Shown piece after piece: positions 8,898 through 17,674 of a DNA stretch of 64,000 nucleotides. The notes under the pieces were generated by a model that worked only from the letters and a program-made list of their open reading frames with translations, had not been told where the DNA came from and did not search any database. Position numbers and translations under genes: made by a program. How positions within the stretch are numbered: position 1 is the stretch's first letter; every line of letters begins with the position of its first letter. Source of the DNA: Pseudomonas argentinensis (GTDB lineage: Bacteria > Pseudomonadota > Gammaproteobacteria > Pseudomonadales > Pseudomonadaceae); the NCBI RefSeq assembly GCF_001839655.2, contig NZ_CP056087.1, positions 2,232,001 through 2,296,000 of the forward strand, read 5' to 3'.

Positions 8898-10247
8898 GTG
8901 TTTGCCCAATTTGCCCTGCATGAACGCCTGCTCAAAGCCGTGGCCGAGCTCAAATTCACCGAGCCGACCCCGGTGCAGGCCGCTGCCATTCCACCGGCAC
9001 TGGAAGGCAAGGACCTGCGGGTGATCGCCCAGACGGGGAGCGGCAAGACCGCCGCCTTCGTATTGCCGATGCTCAATCGCCTGCTCGGTGACGGCAGTTC
9101 CAATGCCCGGGTCAGCGTGCGTGCACTGATCCTGCTGCCGACCCGCGAACTGGCCCAGCAGACCCTCAAGGAAGTCGAGCGCTTCGCCCAGTACACCTTC
9201 ATCAAGGCGGGGCTGATCACCGGCGGCGAGGATTTCAAGGTGCAGGCCGCCATGCTGCGCAAGATCGATATCGTCATCGGCACCCCTGGCCGGCTGATCG
9301 AGCATGCCAACGCCGGCAACCTGCTGTTCGACGACGTCGAGGTGCTGGTGCTCGATGAAGCTGACCGCATGCTCGACATGGGGTTCGCCGAAGACGTGCA
9401 GCGCCTGGCCGAATTGTGCGGCCGTGAGCACCAGACCCTGCTGTTCTCTGCCACCAGCGGTGGCGCTGGCCTGCGCGAGGTGGTCGGCAAGGTGCTGCGT
9501 GATCCCACTCACCTGCAGCTCAACCGGGTCAGCGAACTGGCCGAGGGCACCCGCCAGCAGATCATCACCGCCGACCACAGCTATCACAAGGAACAGCTGG
9601 TCGAGTGGTTGTTGAGTAACGAAACCTACGACAAGGCGATCATCTTCACCAACACCCGTGCCCAGGCCGACCGCCTGTACGGCAAGCTGGTGGCCAAGGA
9701 ATTCAAGACCTTCGTGCTGCACGGCGAGAAGGATCAGAAGGATCGCAAGCTGGCCATCGACCGCCTGCGCCAGGGCGCCGTCAAGGTGTTGGTCGCCACC
9801 GACGTGGCCGCCCGCGGCTTGGATGTCGAAGGGCTGGATCTGGTGATCAACTTCGACATGCCGCGCTCCGGTGACGAGTACGTGCACCGCGTCGGGCGTA
9901 CCGGTCGGGCCGGCGCCGAAGGCCTGGCCATCTCGCTGATCACCCACAGCGACTGGAACCTGATGTCGAGCATCGAGCGCTACCTCAAGCAGCGCTTCGA
10001 GAAACGTAGCGTCAAGGAACTCAAGGGCAGCTATCAGGGGCCGAAGAACCTCAAGGCCTCCGGCAAGGCTGCCGGCACCAAGAAGAAAAAGGTCGACCCG
10101 AAAACCGGCAAGAAGATCGCCAAGAAACCCGCGGCGAAAACCCCGGCCAAGCGCAACACGGTGAACAAGCCCAAGAGCGATGCCGGCCTGGTCAGCCAGG
10201 ACGGGCTGGCGCCGCTCAAGCGCAAGGCGCCGTCGACCGACGCCTGA
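8898..10247 (+). CDS. DEAD-box ATP-dependent RNA helicase (RhlE/SrmB-like)
   Basis: 449 residues. All helicase motifs are present: the Q motif (FTEPTPVQAAAIP), Walker A AQTGSGKT (44-51), PTRELAQQ, TPGR, DEAD, SAT, and HRVGRTGR. A lysine-rich basic tail (KKKKVDPKTGKKIAKKPAAK) follows, giving extra RNA affinity. It unwinds short RNA duplexes in ribosome assembly or mRNA decay. The start is GTG with GAGGTT upstream. The tail resembles SrmB/RhlE-type pseudomonad helicases, but I cannot fix which paralogue this is. Confidence 0.93.
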   Translation: MFAQFALHERLLKAVAELKFTEPTPVQAAAIPPALEGKDLRVIAQTGSGKTAAFVLPMLNRLLGDGSSNARVSVRALILLPTRELAQQTLKEVERFAQYTFIKAGLITGGEDFKVQAAMLRKIDIVIGTPGRLIEHANAGNLLFDDVEVLVLDEADRMLDMGFAEDVQRLAELCGREHQTLLFSATSGGAGLREVVGKVLRDPTHLQLNRVSELAEGTRQQIITADHSYHKEQLVEWLLSNETYDKAIIFTNTRAQADRLYGKLVAKEFKTFVLHGEKDQKDRKLAIDRLRQGAVKVLVATDVAARGLDVEGLDLVINFDMPRSGDEYVHRVGRTGRAGAEGLAISLITHSDWNLMSSIERYLKQRFEKRSVKELKGSYQGPKNLKASGKAAGTKKKKVDPKTGKKIAKKPAAKTPAKRNTVNKPKSDAGLVSQDGLAPLKRKAPSTDA

Positions 10248-10262
10248 TGCGTACTCCGGTCA

Positions 10263-10291
10263 CCGGCAGCCACTGCCGGTAACCGGTTACC
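10263..10291. terminator. Hairpin/palindrome between convergent genes
   Basis: CCGGCAG-CCA-CTGCCGG forms a 7-bp stem with a triloop (10263-10279) and overlaps the 14-bp palindrome GGTAACCGGTTACC (10278-10291), which runs into the stop of the minus-strand gene. It likely serves as a bidirectional transcription barrier; no T-tract is present. Confidence 0.35.
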
Positions 10292-10574
10292 GCACCTGTT
10301 CCTCGACCTCGCCGCCGATGTCTTCCAGCTCCTGCAGGCGTTGGTCATAGGCATCGCAGTCGGTGGCATGCTGGCCGGTGCTTTGCGGCTGCGCCTGCTT
10401 CAGCTCCTGGCGCAGTACCGCGGCCCGCTCCGGGTCGCGCTGGGTAATTTCCTCGATCTTGGCCGCCAGTTCCTGGGCCTTGGCCGTCGCCTCGTCGGCC
10501 GTGCAGGCTTGCGCCTGGCCCACGCCGTAGAGGGCGAGAGCCAGGCCGCAAAGCGGTGCGATATGTTTGCTCAT
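10287..10574 (-). CDS. Small secreted coiled-coil protein
   Basis: 95 residues: a signal peptide (to about residue 23, AQAC) and a highly charged helical mature part (ADEATAKAQELAAKIEEITQ followed by RDPERAAVLRQEL). Two Cys, one just after the cleavage region and one in HATDCDAY, may pair. It resembles small periplasmic proteins of pseudomonads annotated only as hypothetical. It could instead be a lipoprotein if the first Cys is lipidated, but the -3 to -1 residues AQA fit signal peptidase I better. Confidence 0.7.
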   Translation of the reverse strand: MSKHIAPLCGLALALYGVGQAQACTADEATAKAQELAAKIEEITQRDPERAAVLRQELKQAQPQSTGQHATDCDAYDQRLQELEDIGGEVEEQVR

Positions 10575-10640
10575 GCTCCAATCCTCACGCCTTCCCATTC
10601 GAGCGGTTGAGTGCCGCCAGCCGTCAAGGTTCAGGGCGTG

Positions 10641-12416
10641 TTACTGCTTGTTGTTCAGGCTTCTGACGGTCAGGTCCAGGGCCTTCTGCATGTCCAGCCT
10701 GGCGGAGCGGCCGATGTCCTTGTCGTTGAGGTCGAAGCCGCGTTCCGACGGCAGGATCGGCGCGGTCAGGTCGTCGGCATCGGTAGGCTCGAAATCGAAT
10801 TCTTCGCCTATGGTCATGGCGCTGCGGCGCAGCAGCATGCGCAGCTGATCGGGGTGCAGGTCCGGGTTGATCGACATCAGCGCGGCCACCACGCCCGCCA
10901 CCAGCGGCGTGGCGTAGGAGGTGCCGCAATGCACGCTGCCCTGCTGGTTCTCCTTGGCGGTGGAGGCGCGCACGCAGGCGGCGGCGGTGATATCCACGCG
11001 GGTGTCGACGTTGGATGAGCTGCGCCGTGTGACGTAGGCCGGATCATCCACGGCGACATCCTTGTGCTCGCTGCGCTGGTGGCCACCGACCACGAACAGC
11101 TGCTCGGTGACGAAAGAGGAGGGCAGGCGGTAATCGTCGGCACCGGAGAACGAGGCGCCGTTGCCGGCGGAGTTGACCACCACCACATCCGGGTGCTCGC
11201 GGCGCAGCCACAGGAAGAATTCCTCCAGCAGCTCTTCGTAGCCGCTCATGGCCACGCCCGAGCGCACCAGCGAGTCGACCTCGTCGCCGTGAATGTTCTT
11301 GGCGCCGATGCGATGAATGCCCCAGCTCCAGTTCAGCACCCGCACGCCGTCCTCGACCAGGTTGACCGAGGCGGCGATGTTGGCGGTGATGCCGGCGTCG
11401 GAGTTGCGGTCGACGATCACCTCGAAGCCCGGGCCGGCGCCGTCCAGGCCGCGCAGGAAACCGGTGTTGCCGCCATCGTTCCAGCGCGCGGCGAGGATGC
11501 CGGCCACGGTGGAGCCGTGGCCGTCCGGCTTGTCGGCGTCGCGGCTGTACAGGCGGGTGTGCGGTGTATGGCCCTGGCGCTCGGCGGCGCCGAGGTAATC
11601 CCTGAAGTCCGGCGCATCGAAATCGACGTTGCGCTCGATCAAGCCGATGCGCACCGGCTTGGTGGTGATGGGCGAGCGCTTGGAGGGAATCCGTCGCTGG
11701 TAATAGTTGACCGCATCGACGAAGCGGTTGGCGGCCCATTCCTCTTCGCCCAACTGATCTTCCTGGCTCGCGCCCGCCTGCGCTTCCTGCTCCTCGGCGG
11801 AGGATTCCTCGATCACCACGGCGTCCACGCTCAGCTCGCTGCCCAGGCGCAGCACCATGGCGTCACGCTGAACCAGGTCCTTGGCCGGCAGGCGCAGCTG
11901 ATAGGTATTGAGCGGCGCAATCGCGCCGACCACCTCGGCGCCATATTTCCTGGCCAGCGCCTTGGCGGTGTCCAGGCCCTGGGCATCTTCCTCGATGACC
12001 ACACTGACCAGGTCGACATAGGTGTTGAGACCGTCCATGTTCTCTGCCACTTCACCTGGCCTGGCGGCCACTACGTGGCTGCCGGCCATCGACAGCCACA
12101 CCGGGTTGCTCACCTGGTTGCCCTGTTTCAGCCACAGCGGGCCGCTCTGGTAGCTTTTGCTCTCAAGTGTGATACGCAGCCCATCTCCTCGCCTGACGGC
12201 GCTGGCGGGCAGCGCCTTGCCATCGAGCACTACCTGCAATTGGCCGTCGGACACCCCGCGAGCCGTGAGGCAGAAGGTCTGGCGCTGGGTGTCGAGCGCG
12301 TCCTCGCAGCGATACAGGTGCTTGAGCCGCAGCGGCTCGGCCGCCAGTGCCGAGGGCGCGATGCTCGCCACGAGCAGAGCGCTGAAGACGGGGCGCAGCA
12401 GGGGCCGGCGGAGCAT
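10641..12416 (-). CDS. Secreted S8 (subtilisin-like) peptidase with altered catalytic Asp
   Basis: 591 residues with a signal peptide (cleavage near SALAA). An N-terminal region of about 225 residues precedes a subtilase domain. The His motif is GHGSTVAGILA (His300), the oxyanion Asn is in NSAGNG (Asn419) and the Ser motif is GTSYATPLVAG (Ser500). At the position of the catalytic Asp (normally D-T/S-G) the sequence is IGLIERNVDF, with Glu261 replacing Asp. Asp265 two turns on is the only nearby alternative. The enzyme may therefore be weakly active, use Glu, or be a binding protein. It stands alone between divergent or convergent neighbours. Confidence 0.82.
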   Translation of the reverse strand: MLRRPLLRPVFSALLVASIAPSALAAEPLRLKHLYRCEDALDTQRQTFCLTARGVSDGQLQVVLDGKALPASAVRRGDGLRITLESKSYQSGPLWLKQGNQVSNPVWLSMAGSHVVAARPGEVAENMDGLNTYVDLVSVVIEEDAQGLDTAKALARKYGAEVVGAIAPLNTYQLRLPAKDLVQRDAMVLRLGSELSVDAVVIEESSAEEQEAQAGASQEDQLGEEEWAANRFVDAVNYYQRRIPSKRSPITTKPVRIGLIERNVDFDAPDFRDYLGAAERQGHTPHTRLYSRDADKPDGHGSTVAGILAARWNDGGNTGFLRGLDGAGPGFEVIVDRNSDAGITANIAASVNLVEDGVRVLNWSWGIHRIGAKNIHGDEVDSLVRSGVAMSGYEELLEEFFLWLRREHPDVVVVNSAGNGASFSGADDYRLPSSFVTEQLFVVGGHQRSEHKDVAVDDPAYVTRRSSSNVDTRVDITAAACVRASTAKENQQGSVHCGTSYATPLVAGVVAALMSINPDLHPDQLRMLLRRSAMTIGEEFDFEPTDADDLTAPILPSERGFDLNDKDIGRSARLDMQKALDLTVRSLNNKQ

Positions 12417-12569
12417 GCAGAGATCCTTTGTGCAGGGGGATGCGCCTCAGACTGGTGGCGCAGGCCTTGGTTCAGGCTGCGTTCGGCAGATAGCCCGAAC
12501 CTTGTCCACGACCCAGGCGTCACACCTCTACAGGCGCGCCAAGCGCCGAAAACAAGAGGAGACCAGGCG

Positions 12570-12977
12570 ATGACGACTCACCCGCAAACCCATAACTGGG
12601 ATCTTGTCGAGCGTATGCTCCACGAGGTGCAAAATGGCGCCGGCCAGCCATTCGTGCCACGCCGCTGCGCCGAGGAACTGGCAGACGCGCTGCAGCAGGC
12701 CGGCAAGCCGATCGACAACCTCGATTCGCTCAAGGCCCAGGCCGACGACTACGAGGCCACGCTGCTCGACGGCGGTTTCATCGCACCACGCCCCGAGGCC
12801 GAGGGCGGCAATGGCGAGAACTTCGTGCTCACCCCGCGCGGTGCGCAGCTGCTGAGCATGATCGACAGCACCTTCCCGGGCGAGGAACACCCCCGTGAAG
12901 TGCTCGACCGCCATGGCCTGGCGGCGTTGACGCCCGAGGTGTTCGATGGGCTGGCGCCACGGGCGACGCTGGTCTGA
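12570..12977 (+). CDS. DUF2513-like winged-helix protein
   Basis: 135 residues. The layout WDLVERMLHEVQNG, then DDYEATLLDGGFI, then ENFVLTPRGAQLLSMI resembles the DUF2513 fold (a helix opening, a hydrophobic helix ending in a Gly-Phe-Ile, and an LTxxGxxLL segment), a winged-helix-like domain seen in phage and chromosomal genes. A strong ribosome site (AAGAGGAGA) precedes the ATG. It is divergent from the subtilase gene. The role is unknown; a small DNA-binding or signalling function is an inference only. Confidence 0.65.
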   Translation: MTTHPQTHNWDLVERMLHEVQNGAGQPFVPRRCAEELADALQQAGKPIDNLDSLKAQADDYEATLLDGGFIAPRPEAEGGNGENFVLTPRGAQLLSMIDSTFPGEEHPREVLDRHGLAALTPEVFDGLAPRATLV

Positions 12978-13062
12978 TACCCCTGCGCCCTGGCTGCGAC
13001 CGTGCATACACGCGCTGACCTGCCAGGCCATGGGCAGGATCGGCGGCGAAGGCAGGTTGGCG

Positions 13063-13782
13063 ATGAAAGGGTGGGCAATCGGGTTGCTGCTGGTGGCGAT
13101 CAATGCCACGGCCGATGAGCTGCGCATCGGCTTCGGGACGCACAAGCCGCCTTATATCTTCGAGGGCGAGCACAGGGGGCTCGAGTACGACATCGTGGTC
13201 GCCGCTGCCCGGGCAGCCGGTATCAAGGTGGTGCCGTCCTACGCGCCGATGGAGCGCCTGCACCGGGCGCTGGGGCGTGGCGAGCTCGACGGCATCGCCA
13301 CCACGCGCAGCCAGAGCGGCGTGGCGAGCTTTTATTCCCAGCCCTATATCCGTTACGACAACGTGGCCGTGGCCCTGAAAGCCCGTGGTTACCGGATCGA
13401 GCGGATTGCCGACCTGGGCCATTATTCGGTGCGTGCTTTCCAGCGTGCGCGGGTGATGCTGGGCGAGGAGTTCCAGCGCATGGCCGAGGCCAATCCGCGT
13501 TATCACGAGGAGGCCCAGCAGATCGCCCGTAATCGCTTTCTGTACAGCGGCCGGGTGGACGTGGTGGTCGCCGACCGACGGATCCTGCGTTATTTCAACC
13601 GGGACGTGTATCACCAGGTGGATGTCAGCCAGCCGATCACCGAGTACCCGCTGTTCCCGCCAACGTCCTACCAGCTGGGGCTGCGTGATCGATCGATGCG
13701 CGATCGCTTCGACCGGGGGCTTGCCGACATCATCACCAGCGGTGAGTACGGGGAAATCGAACGCCGCTACGCCCTGTATTGA
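13063..13782 (+). CDS. Periplasmic solute-binding protein, family 3 type
   Basis: 239 residues with a short signal peptide (to about residue 17, INATA) and a family-3 binding fold: RIGFGTHKPPYIF at the N-terminus, then EYDIVVAAARAAGI, the hinge region GELDGIATT and VDVVVADRRI. There are no adjacent permease or ATPase genes, so it may be an orphan binding protein, an accessory to a distant ABC system, or a sensor for a membrane signalling protein. It is shorter than many family members (about 250-270). The start has GGCAGGTTGG upstream. Confidence 0.82.
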   Translation: MKGWAIGLLLVAINATADELRIGFGTHKPPYIFEGEHRGLEYDIVVAAARAAGIKVVPSYAPMERLHRALGRGELDGIATTRSQSGVASFYSQPYIRYDNVAVALKARGYRIERIADLGHYSVRAFQRARVMLGEEFQRMAEANPRYHEEAQQIARNRFLYSGRVDVVVADRRILRYFNRDVYHQVDVSQPITEYPLFPPTSYQLGLRDRSMRDRFDRGLADIITSGEYGEIERRYALY

Positions 13783-13791
13783 GCCGTCTCG

Positions 13792-15999
13792 TCACTGGGT
13801 CAGTTGCTCGGGTTCTTCCTCGACCTTGGCAGCCAGCATCTCGGTCTCGATCGGGCGCGTCTCGACGCGGAAATCGGTGATTTCGATGGCCCCCTGGCCT
13901 TCGCCGAGCAGGTGGAAGGAGAACGCCTTGCGGGTATCCAGGTTGTCGAAGGCGAAGTTCAGCTCGACCGGCTGGCCCTTCTTCAAGCGCGGTATCGGCG
14001 GCACGTTGATCAGTACGTCACGGTCGAATTCCTTGGTCTTCAGGCGCAGCGTGGCGCCGGCTTCGCTCATGCTCAGCGCGTTGATCTCCAGGGTCACGCG
14101 GGTCTGGGTGCCCTTGGGCAGCTCCAGGTACTGGGCGCCGATCAGGTTGTCGGCCCAGTCATCGCCCGGTGTGGTGCGCAGGCGAATGCGCTCGGTGCTG
14201 GCGAACTGCAGCACCTGGTTGTCCTGGCCATCGGTCAACGAGCGATCCAGCAGCTCGGCACGCAGGCTGACCTGGCGCGCCGGCTTGCCGCTGACGCGGC
14301 CCAGGTACTCGGCGTGCTCGGCGATGAACCCCGGGCTGGCGTAGCGCCGGCAGACCTGCTGGAAGTTGCATTCGGTCAGCGTGCCCTGGCCGTCGTGCTC
14401 GCGCAGCAGGCCGTTGGTGTAGGAGATGATCTTCCGGCCATGGGCGTAGTCACGCAGCATCGAGCGCCCGGCGATGTTCGCCGGCAGCGGCAGGGCCAGG
14501 TAGTCGAGAATCGAGGCGGTCAGGTCGATATGCCCGTAGACGCCGCCCTTGAGCGAAGGCAACTGGGCCTGCTCGGGCGCCAGCATGAGATTGAAACCCC
14601 AGGCCGATGCCAGGCGCACGTTCTCGATACCGTGGGATTCGTCGGAGGTCACCACCACCAGGGTGTCGTCGAGCACGCCGCGCTGGTGCAGGCCGTCGAG
14701 GAAATCGCCAATGGCGTCGTCGAGGTAGGCGATGGCGGCCTGCTTGGCGCTGTCATGGCGCTCCAGGTAATCGGCCGGCGCGGAATAGGGCTGGTGGGTG
14801 CCGACGGTCAGCAGGGTCAGCATCCACGGGGTCTTCTGCTTGCGCAGGCCATCGACGTAGCTCAGGGCGCCTTCGAAATAGGCGCGGTCGTCCATGCCCC
14901 AGGCGAAGTCCAGGTATGGCGTGTTGCGGAACCAGTCGCGGCCCAGGGTCTTGTCGAAGCCCATGCGCGGCATGATCTGGTCCTTGGCCATGAAACGCAG
15001 CCCGGCGCCCTGCAGAAAGTGGGTGCTGAAGCCGTTGTCGCGCAACTGGGCCGGCAGGCACTGGGCGGCGCGCTCGGCATTGCCCAGCAATTCGAGGCCC
15101 TTGGGCGTTCCCGAGGCCAGCTTGTCGTAGTCGCCGCAGAGCATCGCATACAGGCCGCGAATGGTCTGGTGGGCGTGCAGCACGTAGTCGCTGGTGAGCA
15201 TGCCGCGCTCGGCCCAGGCGCTCAGGCGCGGCATCAGGTCAGCCTGATAAGGGCTGCCGATGGCCCGACGGCTGGCGTCGATATAGGCGCCGGGAATGCC
15301 TTCCAGGGTAACGATCAGCACGTTGCGCGCGCGGCCTGGTCCCAGCAGCGGAGCGCCGTCCATGTCCAGGCGGGTCAGGCCGGTGATGTCCGGCGGGCTG
15401 TTGGGCTGGCCGCGGCTCATCCAGTCCTCGACCTCCAGCTGGGCGAAGCTGAGCCCTTCGGCCAGCCATTTGTGGGGCAGGTTGAACTGCACCCACTGGT
15501 CCGCTTCGCTGGGGCTACGGTACTGGTAGACGGCGTGGGCGGCAAGCAGCGCCAGGGGGGCCAGCAGCCAGGCCAGCGAGGGTTTGCGCACGGGCGGCCG
15601 AGCGGCGAGCAGGAGCAGGAACGCCAGGGCCGCCAGGATCGAGGCGCTGGCCAGCCAGGGATGAGTGAGCCCACCGCCCTGGGTCGAGTGGCTGAGGAAC
15701 TGGGGGTCGGTCAGGTAATGCAGGTCGGCAGGCTCGGGCATGCGGCCCACGGCGCTGACCAGCTCGACGGTACCCAGGTTGAGCACCACCCAGCTCACCG
15801 CCAGTGGAATACCCAGCAACAGACGGCGGCGCAGGGTTAGCCAGAGCAGCAGGCTGCCGATCGCCAGGTCGGAGAGATAACCGAACGGGTGGGACCAGCC
15901 CAGCGAGTAGCGGCTGAGTAACGGCAATGCAATGAACAGCATAACCAGTACCAGCAGGACGCTGGTCGGGCGCTGCAGCCAGGGGCTGAGAGAACGCAC
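13792..15999 (-). CDS. LTA-synthase-family membrane sulfatase/phosphotransferase
   Basis: 735 residues. About five membrane segments (1-190) anchor a periplasmic alkaline-phosphatase-fold domain: NVLIVTLEGIPGAY holds the first metal site, HAHQTIRGLYAML holds the likely Thr nucleophile, and VVTSDESHG and GHIDLTASILDYL hold further metal ligands. A beta-rich C-terminal extension of about 150 residues (with CNFQQVCRRY) follows. In Gram-negatives such enzymes add phosphoglycerol or phosphoethanolamine to periplasmic glucans, lipid A or other envelope targets; the acceptor here is unknown. It converges on the solute-binding-protein gene with only 9 bases between stops. Confidence 0.88.
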   Translation of the reverse strand: MRSLSPWLQRPTSVLLVLVMLFIALPLLSRYSLGWSHPFGYLSDLAIGSLLLWLTLRRRLLLGIPLAVSWVVLNLGTVELVSAVGRMPEPADLHYLTDPQFLSHSTQGGGLTHPWLASASILAALAFLLLLAARPPVRKPSLAWLLAPLALLAAHAVYQYRSPSEADQWVQFNLPHKWLAEGLSFAQLEVEDWMSRGQPNSPPDITGLTRLDMDGAPLLGPGRARNVLIVTLEGIPGAYIDASRRAIGSPYQADLMPRLSAWAERGMLTSDYVLHAHQTIRGLYAMLCGDYDKLASGTPKGLELLGNAERAAQCLPAQLRDNGFSTHFLQGAGLRFMAKDQIMPRMGFDKTLGRDWFRNTPYLDFAWGMDDRAYFEGALSYVDGLRKQKTPWMLTLLTVGTHQPYSAPADYLERHDSAKQAAIAYLDDAIGDFLDGLHQRGVLDDTLVVVTSDESHGIENVRLASAWGFNLMLAPEQAQLPSLKGGVYGHIDLTASILDYLALPLPANIAGRSMLRDYAHGRKIISYTNGLLREHDGQGTLTECNFQQVCRRYASPGFIAEHAEYLGRVSGKPARQVSLRAELLDRSLTDGQDNQVLQFASTERIRLRTTPGDDWADNLIGAQYLELPKGTQTRVTLEINALSMSEAGATLRLKTKEFDRDVLINVPPIPRLKKGQPVELNFAFDNLDTRKAFSFHLLGEGQGAIEITDFRVETRPIETEMLAAKVEEEPEQLTQ

Positions 16000-16228
16000 G
16001 TATCTTCCTTAAACGATGATCGACAGACGATGGCTTTCAGCAGGCCTTTGGATCGACTAAGGGCTCGAAGCTGAAAAAACACTGACATCATTTTGAAACA
16101 TGCATGTGCTCATCGCCAGCAACAAGCGCTGAAGACGGGAAATAAGTCGTTCAAATCATTGCCCGGGCGGGCGAGGGGGACTGCCGACCTGGCGCCCATC
16201 GTGGGGCGCGGCAGGTCGATGCAGAAAA

Positions 16229-16420
16229 TCACTTTTTGGAGATGGTGATGTGCCGGCTGGCGGGGCCATTGGTCTGGCCGCTGACGCCTTTGGCGATCTC
16301 CTGGATCTTGCCGCCGGACTTGAGAAACGCCGCTACCTGAGCGTCGATCGATTCACTGGTTTCCACCGCAGGGGCGGGCTTGGCTTTGCTGTGGGATGCT
16401 TTGACGCGCATGACGGTCAT
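16229..16420 (-). CDS. Small conserved basic protein
   Basis: 63 residues: MTVMRVKASHSKAKPAPAV, a middle part ETSESIDAQVAAFLKSGGKI, and an end GPASRHITISKK. It is soluble and basic, with one predicted helix (IDAQVAAFL) and a flexible Ala/Pro-rich start. I recall similar short proteins in many pseudomonads annotated as transcriptional regulators, but I cannot confirm a function. Three alternative starts exist (16411, 16420, 16438); 16420 was chosen because GAGTAGG precedes it at good spacing. Confidence 0.6.
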   Translation of the reverse strand: MTVMRVKASHSKAKPAPAVETSESIDAQVAAFLKSGGKIQEIAKGVSGQTNGPASRHITISKK

Positions 16421-16575
16421 ATTGCCTACTCGAGTCATCAAGATGGCCGCCTATTGTATCACTGCTGAGCGCTCAGCTGTTCATTCGATGACCAATGGAT
16501 GAGGTCGCGGTAGCCGGTCGGGTTTCCCAGCGGCGAGTCGGGTACACTGCCGGCCTGAAAACGAGGGTAGGTACC

Positions 16576-17415
16576 ATGGCTGTTATCGGACGTATGAATT
16601 CCTTGCAGGTCGTCAAGCACACCGACTTCGGTCTGTACCTCGACGGCGGGCCGGACGGCGAGATTCTGCTGCCCAAGCGTTACATACCCAAGGAGACGCC
16701 GAGCGAGGTGGACGACTGGCTCAACGTGTTCGTCTACTTGGACAGCGAAGACAAGCTGATCGCCACCACCGACAAGCCCAGGGTGCAGGTCGGCGAGTTC
16801 GCCAGCCTCAAGGTGGTTGACATCAACCGCGTGGGCCTGTTTCTCGACTGGGGCCTGCCCAAGGACCTGCTGCTGCCGCATTCGGAAGAAAAACGTCCGC
16901 TGCAGATCGGCGATTATTGCGTGGTGCACGTGTTCGTCGACAAGCGCAGCCGGCGCATCACCGCCACCGCGCGCCTGGATCGCTACCTGGACAAGGTGCC
17001 GGCTACCTACCAGGCTGGCGAAGAGGTCGACCTGCTGGTGGTCGAGCCCACCGACATGGGCTTCAAGGCGATCATCAACGGCAAGCACTGGGGCCTGATC
17101 CACAAGAACGAAGTGATCGGCTACATGCGTGGCGGCATCCGCCAGCCGGGCTTCATCAAGGAAATGCGCAGCGACGGCAAGATCAGCCTCGCCCTGCAAC
17201 CGGTCGGCCAGCAAGTCGCTGACAGCCTCGGGGAACAGATCCTGCAGCGCCTGCGTGACAGTGGCGGGGTGCTGGAGTTGAGCGACAAGAGCGCGCCGGA
17301 GCGTATCAGCGCGATGTTCCGGGTCAGCAAGGGCAACTTCAAGAAAGCCATCGGCGGCCTGTACAAGCAGGGCCTGATCCGCATCCATGACGAGCGCATC
17401 GAACTGGTCAAGTAG
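16576..17415 (+). CDS. CvfB-like S1-domain RNA-binding protein
   Basis: 279 residues. Three S1-like beta-barrels can be made out (MAVIGRMNSLQVVKHTDFGL..., EFASLKVVDINRVGLFLDWG, EEVDLLVVEPTDMGFKAIIN) followed by a C-terminal winged helix (ISAMFRVSKGNFKKAIGGLY, then KQGLIRIHDERI). This is the architecture of CvfB/YitL, which binds RNA and influences virulence-factor expression in Gram-positives. The start at 16576 follows GAGGGTAGGTACC. It directly precedes the tRNA-Thr gene but is probably transcribed separately, since the tRNA has its own promoter. Confidence 0.88.
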   Translation: MAVIGRMNSLQVVKHTDFGLYLDGGPDGEILLPKRYIPKETPSEVDDWLNVFVYLDSEDKLIATTDKPRVQVGEFASLKVVDINRVGLFLDWGLPKDLLLPHSEEKRPLQIGDYCVVHVFVDKRSRRITATARLDRYLDKVPATYQAGEEVDLLVVEPTDMGFKAIINGKHWGLIHKNEVIGYMRGGIRQPGFIKEMRSDGKISLALQPVGQQVADSLGEQILQRLRDSGGVLELSDKSAPERISAMFRVSKGNFKKAIGGLYKQGLIRIHDERIELVK

Positions 17416-17446
17416 CCCCACCACGGCAGGCGCCGCAAAAAAGCAC

Positions 17447-17475
17447 TTGAGCGGCACGCGGCGCTTGCCAATAAT
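17447..17475 (+). promoter_or_regulatory. Sigma-70 promoter of the tRNA-Thr gene
   Basis: TTGAGC at 17447-17452 and AATAAT at 17470-17475 are separated by exactly 17 bases and end 9 bases before the tRNA 5' end. A GC-rich discriminator (GCGAGCCCC) follows, typical of stringently controlled stable-RNA promoters. Confidence 0.75.
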
Positions 17476-17484
17476 GCGAGCCCC

Positions 17485-17560
17485 GCCGGTGTAGCTCAGT
17501 CGGTAGAGCAGCGCACTCGTAACGCGAAGGTCGCAGGTTCGATTCCTGTCTCCGGCACCA
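17485..17560 (+). tRNA. tRNA-Thr (anticodon CGT)
   Basis: A 76-base cloverleaf: acceptor GCCGGTG pairs with the 3' strand before GCACCA (slightly irregular), D-arm GCTC/GAGC, anticodon loop CTCGTAA (anticodon CGT, reads ACG), T-arm GCAGGTTCGATTCCTGT, and an encoded CCA. It decodes threonine. The last base pair of the anticodon stem is A-C rather than the A-U expected from E. coli tRNA-Thr(CGT). Its 3' half is the attachment site of the island that follows. Confidence 0.93.
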
Positions 17561-17563
17561 GTC
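17538..17563 (+). repeat. attL core (tRNA-Thr 3' end)
   Basis: TTCGATTCCTGTCTCCGG followed by CACCAGTC. The island's left copy restores the tRNA 3' end. The right copy at 30084-30108 differs by one transition and by one missing G. Confidence 0.8.
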
Positions 17564-17606
17564 AACAGATTCATGCAGTGCCAAGCAGTCGCATGAAATC
17601 CCCCAG

Positions 17607-17634
17607 AAGCCCGCCTAGTGCGGGCTTTCTGTTT
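17607..17634 (+). terminator. tRNA-Thr terminator, island-supplied
   Basis: AAGCCCG (17607-17613) and CGGGCTT (17621-17627) form a stem followed by TCTGTTT. It lies inside the island just past attL, so the element carries its own replacement terminator; the ancestral one is probably that at 30130-30152. Confidence 0.7.
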
Positions 17635-17674
17635 CATGCGGTGCCATCCAGTTCCATCCCAGCGCTTGTCCTTT

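Noticed and set aside
8859..9947. 362-codon minus-strand frame opposite the helicase
   Set aside because: Antisense shadow of the DEAD-box gene; composition is typical of reverse-complemented coding DNA.
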